Position numbers and translations under genes: made by a program. A model generated the notes under the pieces. The model saw nothing but the letters and a program-made list of their open reading frames with translations, was not told where the DNA came from and did not search any database. Shown one piece after another: positions 58,271 to 64,000 of a DNA stretch of 64,000 nt. Numbering within the stretch: position 1 is the stretch's first letter; the number at the start of each line of letters is the position of its first letter. The stretch is from Geobacter argillaceus (lineage in GTDB: Bacteria > Desulfobacterota > Desulfuromonadia > Geobacterales > DSM-12255), in the NCBI RefSeq assembly GCF_007830735.1, contig NZ_VLLN01000018.1, forward strand, positions 1 through 64,000, written 5' to 3'.

Positions 58271-59609
58271 GACCTTCCGTGCCGGTGACATGGCTGAGGC
58301 CCTCAAGATGGTCAAGGCCGAGCTGGGGGCCGACGCCATGATTCTCTCTTCGCGCAAGGAGCGCAAGAAGGGGATCATGGGGATCTTCTCCAAGCCGTAT
58401 TTCGAGATCACTGCGGCACTCGACCAACGCCCGGCAACGCCACGGGCCAATCCCTATCGGGAGAAAGAGGCGCGCGAACTTTCCACCAGGGAAGAGTTTC
58501 AGAATTCCATGCTGGGCCCCCTGGCCAGAGAACTGCGCGAACTCAGGGACAAGGTCGAAAAACTTACCACCCGTGAGCCGGTACCTGCCGATCCTCCTGC
58601 GGGCTCTGCAGCGGTGGTGGAACCCGCTATCGTACCAACTTCACCTGCTGCCGTGCCCGGTGCCGTTGCGTCACGCTTTTCCAAGGAAGACCTGGACGAC
58701 ATCAAAAAGTACCTGATGAATGTGGTTACGACCCGTGAAAAGCGCAGTGTCGTGCCGGTTACCTTTCCCCGGGAAGAGCGGGGGGGGGCGGAATCGATAG
58801 ACGCTGACGAGCTTGGCGGCGAGTATCAAAGCAATCTGGAACGGCTTGCCGCAGAGCTCAAGTCGGGCGGCGTGGCCGATGACGCAGCGGCGGTGCTGAT
58901 CGACTATATTCGGCCCACTGCGGAGCGGGGCGAGGATATGGAGGAACTTCGCTACTCCATGTTCGAGGCCTTTGCCAATACGATCAAGTGCACCGGGCCG
59001 CTACGCCTGCGCAAGGATTCGCCGCGGATCATCGCGCTCGTCGGCCCGACCGGCGTCGGCAAGACCACCACCACTGCCAAGCTGGCAGCACACTACGCAA
59101 TGCACAAAGGGGCGAACGTAGCGCTGGTAACGATCGACAACTTCAGGGTGGGGGCTGTCGAACAGCTCAAAACCTATTCCAGGATCATGGATATTCCGAT
59201 TGACGTTGCCAACACTCCCGACGAGCTCAAGAGCTGCGTGGAGACCCATCGCGACAAGGATCTGATCCTGATCGATACTGCCGGCCGCAGCCCCAAGGAC
59301 CAGGAAAAGCTTGAAGAACTAAGATCGTTCCTTAACTCGGCGCAGGGGGTAGAGATCCATCTCTGTCTGTCGGCAACCACCAAGGACAAGGAACTGGACG
59401 ATATCGTCAGCCGGTTCAGTGGGCTCGCGGTAAACAGGGTCCTTTTCACCAAGCTGGACGAAAGCGAAACCCTCGGTTGCATCGTCAATACGCATGTTCG
59501 TCATAAACTGCCCCTTTCCTACTTCACCAACGGCCAGATGGTGCCGGAAGATATCGTGGTGGCAAGCCCTCGGCGGCTGGCAAACCTTATCTTGAGAGAG
59601 AAGCCATAG
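58260..59609 (+). CDS. flhF: Flagellar GTPase FlhF
   Basis: This 449-residue SRP-type GTPase sets flagellar position and number. A basic N-terminal domain (about 1-110) and a linker are followed by the NG domain with G1 LVGPTGVGKTTTTAKLAAHY, VALVTIDNFRVGAVEQLKTY, DTAGRSPKDQEKLEEL and FTKLDESETLGCIVN. It works with FlhG, whose gene follows immediately. Confidence 0.95.
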   Translation: MLVKTFRAGDMAEALKMVKAELGADAMILSSRKERKKGIMGIFSKPYFEITAALDQRPATPRANPYREKEARELSTREEFQNSMLGPLARELRELRDKVEKLTTREPVPADPPAGSAAVVEPAIVPTSPAAVPGAVASRFSKEDLDDIKKYLMNVVTTREKRSVVPVTFPREERGGAESIDADELGGEYQSNLERLAAELKSGGVADDAAAVLIDYIRPTAERGEDMEELRYSMFEAFANTIKCTGPLRLRKDSPRIIALVGPTGVGKTTTTAKLAAHYAMHKGANVALVTIDNFRVGAVEQLKTYSRIMDIPIDVANTPDELKSCVETHRDKDLILIDTAGRSPKDQEKLEELRSFLNSAQGVEIHLCLSATTKDKELDDIVSRFSGLAVNRVLFTKLDESETLGCIVNTHVRHKLPLSYFTNGQMVPEDIVVASPRRLANLILREKP

Positions 59610-60542
59610 ATGAGTGGGACCAAGGTGCCAAACGATCAGGCCAATACCCTGCGTAAGCTGGCTCGTTCCAAGAAGTCGGGGACGATAGTCACGCCCCGTG
59701 CTCCGGAGTCGGTCGGACAGAAAGGGGTGCGGGTCATTGCGGTTACCAGCGGTAAGGGGGGGGTCGGCAAGAGCAATATGGTGGTTAATCTGGCGATCAG
59801 CCTGGCCAGGCTCGGTCGGCGCGTGCTGGTGATCGATGCCGATCTGGGGGTGGGTAACATCGATGTCCTGCTCGGCCTGTCGCCGGCCCATAACCTGAAC
59901 CATGTCCTGTCCGGCGAGATGGGGCTGGGAGAGATAATCCTTCAGGGGCCGGCAGGTATCAAACTGGTTCCGGCCGGTTCCGGGGTGCAGGAATATACCA
60001 GTCTTGGCCAGAATGAACGGATCAAGCTGCTGGACGAACTGGACAGCCTGGAAGAGAGTTTCGATATCGCCATCATCGATACCGAGGCCGGAATTTCGGA
60101 AAACGTGACCTATTTCAATACCGCGGCCCAGGAGATTGTCGTGGTTGCTTCTCCGGAACCCACATCGATCACGGACGTCTATGCCCTCATCAAGCTCTTG
60201 GCCACCCGCTACGGCGAGCGCTATTTCAAGGTGCTGGTCAATATGGTGAACGACACCGGCGATGCCCTGGAGGTCTTTGCCCGTCTGTCAAATGTGACGA
60301 GCAGGTTTCTGGACATATCACTCGATTATCTCGGGTGCGTGGTCTGGGACGAGAAGCTCGTTGAGGCGGTGAAACGGCAACGGGCGGTCTGCGATCTGTT
60401 CCCCGAGGCCCAATCCTCCAAATGCTTTGCCAGTCTGGCTCGTCGGGTCCTGGAAAGCGAACGCGACACGCGGGTGAAGGGGAATATTCAGTTTTTCTTT
60501 CGCCAGAAATTTGCTCCGGCACTGGGATTGGAGATGTTATGA
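59610..60542 (+). CDS. flhG: MinD-like ATPase FlhG (FleN)
   Basis: This 310-residue ParA/MinD-type ATPase limits flagellar number by stimulating FlhF. It has the deviant Walker A TSGKGGVGKSNMVVNLA, then VLVIDADLGVGNIDVLLGLS and the Walker B-like AIIDTEAGISENVTYF. An N-terminal stretch NDQANTLRKLARSKK is the FlhF-activating (DQAxxLR) motif. It overlaps the fliA start by 4 bp. Confidence 0.95.
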   Translation: MSGTKVPNDQANTLRKLARSKKSGTIVTPRAPESVGQKGVRVIAVTSGKGGVGKSNMVVNLAISLARLGRRVLVIDADLGVGNIDVLLGLSPAHNLNHVLSGEMGLGEIILQGPAGIKLVPAGSGVQEYTSLGQNERIKLLDELDSLEESFDIAIIDTEAGISENVTYFNTAAQEIVVVASPEPTSITDVYALIKLLATRYGERYFKVLVNMVNDTGDALEVFARLSNVTSRFLDISLDYLGCVVWDEKLVEAVKRQRAVCDLFPEAQSSKCFASLARRVLESERDTRVKGNIQFFFRQKFAPALGLEML

Positions 60543-61292
60543 ACTGCGTGGTCAAGGCCTACCAAGAAGAATCACAGCGTGCAGCCAACGCCAGTCGCGA
60601 CGAACTGATCGTATCACACCTCCCTCTCGTCAAGTTCCTGGTCGGCAAGATCGCTTCACAACTCCCCCCGCACCTGGATCGGGATGACTTGATGAGTGCC
60701 GCCATTGTCGGGCTCATAACGGCTGCCGAGCGTTTCGACCCGACCCGTGGTGTTCAGTTCAAAACCTTTGTGGAGCAGCGTATCAGAGGAACCATCATGG
60801 ACGAGCTCCGCGCCCAGGATTGGCTGACCCGGTCGCTACGCGACAAGTTCAAGCGTCTGGAGCGTGCGTTCGCGATCCTTGAACAGCAATTGGGGCGAAA
60901 CCCTTCCAGCGAGGAAGTGGCCAAGGCGATGGGGATAGAGTTGCATGAGTACTTCCGGCTCCTGGAAGAAGTTACACTTTCTGTCGGTGGTAAGCCTGGA
61001 TGATTCCTGGGAGGACGAGGACGGGAGCCCGTTCGGTCTGTTGGATGTCATCGAGGATAAGGCGATCGATAATCCCCAGAACCAGCTGATGCAGCGACAA
61101 ACCGTTGAACTGCTGGCGGAGGCGATCGATACACTCCCGGAGAAGGAACGGATTGTCGTCACGCTCTATTACTACGAAGAGCTCAACCTGAAGGAGATCG
61201 GTGCGGTGCTCAGTCTTACCGAATCCCGCATCTGTCAGCTCCACAGCCAGGCAATCCTGCGCCTGCGCACCAAGATGAAGCCGCACCGATAG
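60539..61292 (+). pseudogene. fliA: Flagellar sigma factor FliA (sigma-28), interrupted by a +1 frameshift
   Basis: Frame one (60539-61003) encodes sigma region 2 (DLMSAAIVGLITAAERFDPT, GVQFKTFVEQRIRGTIMDEL) and region 3, then stops early at TGA 61001 after VTLSVGGKPG. The next frame carries the rest from about 60981, LSVVSLDDSWEDEDG through region 4 (LPEKERIVVTLYYYEELNLK, ESRICQLHSQAILRLRTKMK) to TAG at 61290. Removing one T from the run 60978-60980 joins them as EEVTLLSVVSLDD. Either the gene is mutated, the assembly has an error, or slippage at CTTT rescues it. Neighbours on both sides are intact. Confidence 0.85.
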
Positions 61293-61348
61293 CAGAACCG
61301 GGTCCGAGGTTGTTGTCCTCTACCCGGAAGCCGACGAAGGAGGTCTTT

Positions 61349-62074
61349 ATGAACAGTGGGTTGTATACGGCGCTCTCGGGCAACCTTGCAGCAATGCGAC
61401 GTCTGGACGTCATCTCCAACAATCTGGCCAACGCCAATACGGCAGGGTTCAAAAAGGACCGGGTTGCCTTTGAGAGCCTGCTGGCGCTGCGTGCAGGTGA
61501 AGCGCCGGAAAAGGCCGGGCTGGTGCAGGCCGATAATATCTACTTTACCGACTACAGTGCCGGTCCGGTCAAGCAGACTGGCAACACCCTTGATCTTGCC
61601 ATTGACGGTGACGGTTTCTTCGCGGTCAATACCCCTCAGGGGCGTGCCTATACCCGTCAGGGGAATTTTCAGCGCAATGCCGCCGGTCGGCTTGTGACCA
61701 ATGACGGGTATGAGGTCGTCGGCAGTGGCGGACCGGTCACCATAAATGGCAGCAGGGTCGAGGTCAGTGCCCGTGGCGAGGTTATGGTTGATGGCGAGCA
61801 GGTTGCTACACTGGAAGTTGTCGATTTTCCCAAACCGTACGCACTCCAGAAGGCGGGGAGTGCGCTGTTCGTTCCCGCCGACCCCCAGGCTGCCCCGCAA
61901 CCGGTGCGCACGGCTTCGGTCAGGCAGGGACATCTGGAGGATTCCAACGTCAGTGTGGTTCAGGAAATGGTCCAGATGATAGAGGCCAACCGCTACTTCG
62001 AGGCCTGCCAGCGGGTGGTCAAGAGCTACGACGACGCAGCCGGCAAGGCTGCCAACGACATCGGCAGGGTATAA
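61349..62074 (+). CDS. flgF: Flagellar basal-body rod protein FlgF
   Basis: This 241-residue FlgE/F/G-family rod protein contains NSGLYTALSGNLAAMRRLDV, SNNLANANTAGFKKDR, then LDLAIDGDGFFAVNTPQGRA and the C-terminal VVQEMVQMIEANRYFEACQR. It pairs with flgG downstream, the usual order. AAGGAGG lies 6 nt before ATG 61349. Confidence 0.93.
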   Translation: MNSGLYTALSGNLAAMRRLDVISNNLANANTAGFKKDRVAFESLLALRAGEAPEKAGLVQADNIYFTDYSAGPVKQTGNTLDLAIDGDGFFAVNTPQGRAYTRQGNFQRNAAGRLVTNDGYEVVGSGGPVTINGSRVEVSARGEVMVDGEQVATLEVVDFPKPYALQKAGSALFVPADPQAAPQPVRTASVRQGHLEDSNVSVVQEMVQMIEANRYFEACQRVVKSYDDAAGKAANDIGRV

Positions 62075-62083
62075 AGGACTGGT

Positions 62084-62144
62084 GAGTTGTTGAGTGGGTA
62101 ACAGCCTGTGTACCGCTCTCGACCACTTAATCACTCAACTACTC
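62084..62144. repeat. Imperfect inverted repeat of heptamer type between flgF and flgG
   Basis: GAGTTGTTGAGTGGGTAA (62084-62101) faces TTAATCACTCAACTACTC (62127-62144); 15 of 18 positions pair around a 25-base loop. The units resemble the GTGA-type heptamers elsewhere in the window. Confidence 0.6.
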
Positions 62145-62167
62145 AAACAATTAACGGAGGTTTTCCC

Positions 62168-62956
62168 ATGATCAGGGCACTGTGGACCGCAGCTTCGGGG
62201 ATGCAGACTCAGCAACTCAATATCGACGTGGTGGCCAACAACCTGGCCAACGTCAACACTGCCGGTTTCAAGAAGAGCCGGGCCGACTTCCAGGATTTGA
62301 TGTATCAATCCCTGAAGACTACGGGAGCCCCGTCCACCAATGCGACCCAGATTCCGACCGGTATCCAGGTGGGACTTGGTGCCAAGCCGGCCAGCGTCAC
62401 CAAGATCTTTACGCCGGGCAACATCAATCAGACCGGTAACGAGCTGGATGTTGCCATTGAAGGAGATGGTTTCTACCAGATTCAGCTTCCGGACGGGACA
62501 ACGGCCTACAGCCGTTCCGGAGCCTTCAAGAAGGACAACCAGGGGAGGATGGTGAATGCGGACGGCTATCCGGTTCTTCCCAACGTGGTCATCCCCAATA
62601 ATGCGACCAAGATAACCATCGGCAACGATGGCACTGTCTCCGTCATGCAGGCTGGGCAGAATACCCCGACCACAGTCGGTAACCTTCAACTGGCCACCTT
62701 TTCCAACCCCTCCGGCCTCTCTGCCATTGGTCACAACCTGCTCCAGGTGAGCGATGCTTCAGGCGTCGCCACCACCGGCACGCCCGGGCAGACCGGAATC
62801 GGCACACTTTCCCAGGGTTTTATCGAAATGAGCAACGTGAGTGTTGTGGAGGAGATGGTCAACATGATCGTGGGCCAACGTGCCTATGAGGTGAATTCCA
62901 AGGCGGTGCAGGCTGCGGACGAAATGCTGCAGCAGGCCAATAACCTGCGCCGCTAG
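62168..62956 (+). CDS. flgG: Flagellar distal rod protein FlgG
   Basis: This 262-residue protein begins [20 protein letters not shown], the FlgG hallmark, and contains [40 protein letters not shown] and the C-terminal [20 protein letters not shown]. It forms the distal rod through the L and P rings. GGAGG precedes ATG 62168. Confidence 0.95.
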   Translation: MIRALWTAASGMQTQQLNIDVVANNLANVNTAGFKKSRADFQDLMYQSLKTTGAPSTNATQIPTGIQVGLGAKPASVTKIFTPGNINQTGNELDVAIEGDGFYQIQLPDGTTAYSRSGAFKKDNQGRMVNADGYPVLPNVVIPNNATKITIGNDGTVSVMQAGQNTPTTVGNLQLATFSNPSGLSAIGHNLLQVSDASGVATTGTPGQTGIGTLSQGFIEMSNVSVVEEMVNMIVGQRAYEVNSKAVQAADEMLQQANNLRR

Positions 62957-63031
62957 GAATGATGAACGGGCGGGCAGCGACGGTTTTTGACTGACCGTAC
63001 GGCACGCTTTGGCGGTGTTAAGGGTGTGACC

Positions 63032-63748
63032 ATGAAAAGACTCGTTTGCATTCTCATTGCTGTTTTGTGCAGTGTCATCTGTACGAACACCGCTCCTGCT
63101 GGGCCTGGTAAGGTGGTGAAGGAGGCCGAGGTTCGACGGATTATCGTTGACTTTATTCGTGAGCGGACGGTTGGCCTCGGTGTTGAGGTGAACGTAAAAA
63201 AGGTCGGTTTTTACGGTGATCTTGCTCTCCCGGAAGGGAATGTGAACTATGAGGTGAGCGCTCCACGCCAGTGGGAAGGGTGGGGGCAGGCGAGCCTGGC
63301 CCTGATCGTCCGGGTCAATGACAGGGTCGTGAAGAACGTGCCGGTAATGGTGGATGTGGAGGCCCTTGTCGACTTGGTGGTGACGACGCGACCGGTTGAG
63401 AGTGGCGAGATTTTGACGCTGGCAGATGTGGCGGTTCAGAAACGTGATCTGGCGGCAAGCGGTGGAAAGGTGGCCAGGACTGCTGCCGACGTGGTGGGGC
63501 TTAAGGTGAGGGTCGGGATGCGTGGCAATACACCGCTTCGAACCGACTATCTTGAGCGGATTCCGCTCGTCAAGTCGGGCCAGTTGGTGACGGTGCTCCT
63601 GGAAAGTCCCGCTCTGCGTATTACCACTACCGGCCGGGCAAAAGGGGCCGGTACTGCCGGCGAGCTGATCACGGTACAAAACATTGGTTCCAATAAGGAT
63701 TTCCCGGCAAGGATAGTGGATGCCGGTACGGTTCGGGTCGACTTCTGA
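63032..63748 (+). CDS. flgA: P-ring assembly chaperone FlgA
   Basis: The 238-residue precursor has a signal peptide (RLVCILIAVLCSVICTNTAP) and the SAF-type FlgA core. The core includes TTRPVESGEILTLADVAVQK, then VVGLKVRVGMRGNTPLRTDY and VKSGQLVTVLLESPALRITT. It acts in the periplasm to fold FlgI. ATG 63032 is preferred over an extension to 62987 because the signal peptide begins there and AAGGG lies upstream. Confidence 0.92.
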   Translation: MKRLVCILIAVLCSVICTNTAPAGPGKVVKEAEVRRIIVDFIRERTVGLGVEVNVKKVGFYGDLALPEGNVNYEVSAPRQWEGWGQASLALIVRVNDRVVKNVPVMVDVEALVDLVVTTRPVESGEILTLADVAVQKRDLAASGGKVARTAADVVGLKVRVGMRGNTPLRTDYLERIPLVKSGQLVTVLLESPALRITTTGRAKGAGTAGELITVQNIGSNKDFPARIVDAGTVRVDF

Positions 63749-63773
63749 CCTGACGCAGATGCAGGAGAAAACG

Positions 63774-64000
63774 ATGTACACCCTGAAGAATCTGTTTGTG
63801 GCTGCATGCCTCCTGCTTACGGCATGCACGTATCAAAAAAGCGAGGTGCGGACACCCACCTTCGATGAACAGCTGCCACCGCCTGCTGTTTCCTATGCGA
63901 ACGGTTCCATCTGGCAGGCATCATCGGCAGGACTGGTGGAGGACCACAAGGCCCGCCGCAAGGGTGATATCGTCACCATTCTCATTGTCGAACAGGCGAG
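63774..64000 (+). CDS. flgH: Flagellar L-ring lipoprotein FlgH (cut by window end)
   Basis: The first 75 residues are present: a lipoprotein signal with lipobox LLLTAC, then SYANGSIWQASSAGLVEDHK and KGDIVTILIVEQAS, the conserved FlgH block. It forms the outer-membrane ring of the basal body. GGAG precedes ATG 63774. The frame is open at the window edge. Confidence 0.92.
   Translation, partial: MYTLKNLFVAACLLLTACTYQKSEVRTPTFDEQLPPPAVSYANGSIWQASSAGLVEDHKARRKGDIVTILIVEQA

Noticed and set aside
60970-61003. Programmed +1 frameshift in fliA
   Set aside because: CTTT is slippery, but the A-site codon is a sense codon and no close upstream Shine-Dalgarno-like stimulator is present; mutation or sequencing error is simpler.
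1-64000. CRISPR arrays, tRNA or rRNA genes
   Set aside because: No regularly spaced direct repeats of CRISPR size and no tRNA- or rRNA-like sequence were seen by eye; a tRNAscan or Infernal run would be decisive.

Overview
The window looks like a chromosomal segment of a Geobacteraceae-type deltaproteobacterium (Geobacter, Geotalea, Geomonas or a close relative). The basis is high G+C, an anaerobic cobalamin pathway, a multiheme c-type cytochrome, c-di-GMP modules (PilZ, GGDEF, HDOD) and a single large flagellar cluster with sigma-54 promoters. This assignment rests on gene content and family recognition; no database was searched.

Layout. (1) 1-1477: a mosaic accessory stretch with two small ORFs, a perfect 21-bp hairpin and a HigBA toxin-antitoxin pair. 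A well-formed integron attC site (664-726) and a second, degenerate attC-like fold (1416-1477) bracket HigBA, so it looks like an integron cassette parked directly upstream of cbiM. (2) 1507-15925: an anaerobic (early cobalt insertion) B12 operon: cobalt uptake cbiMNQO, then cbiX, cbiC, an FMN-binding split-barrel protein, cbiD, cbiET, cbiL, a small exported protein, cbiF, cbiG, a cbiH-cbiP fusion, cbiB and cobD. No cbiJ or cbiA is present. The operon contains a GTAG-type REP pair, a 197-bp fold-back element and degenerate heptamer repeats translated inside cbiD and the cbiH-cbiP linker. (3) 15984-19777 (minus strand): a probable c-di-GMP operon (HD-GYP-N-like protein, HDOD, REC-GGDEF, PilZ), a Fis-like HTH protein and a three-CXXCH cytochrome. 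(4) 20128-24904: NDUFA9-like reductase, radC, uppP, a DUF47/Pit phosphate pair and a DUF2062 protein. (5) 25111-32732: an RND efflux operon followed by a thiol/sulfur-flavoured set (C_GCAxxG_C_C protein, DUF2892, metallo-beta-lactamase fold, rhodanese). (6) 32931-38454: a sensor kinase, CheY, CheX, a CheC-like/pseudo-receiver fusion and a sigma-54-driven AMIN/TPR protein. (7) 38584-64000: flagellar genes flgBC-fliEFGHIJ-motE-fliK-flgD-flg_new-flgE, an inserted toxin-antitoxin pair, fliLMNOPQR-flhBAFG-fliA-flgFGAH, cut by the window end in flgH.

Working together. CbiMNQO imports cobalt, CbiX inserts it, and CbiL/H/F/G/D/ET/C carry out ring methylation and contraction. CbiP, CbiB and CobD make the amidated ring and aminopropanol arm. 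In the flagellar cluster, sigma-54 promoters of good quality precede the AMIN/TPR gene, flgB, fliL and flhA. fliA, the late-gene sigma factor, carries a one-base frameshift, which would break the hierarchy if it is real.

The points most worth checking are the attC-flanked HigBA next to the B12 operon, the SD-masking fold in the cbiM leader, the heptamer-derived linker of the CbiH-CbiP fusion, the fliA frameshift, and the toxin-antitoxin pair inside the flagellar operon.
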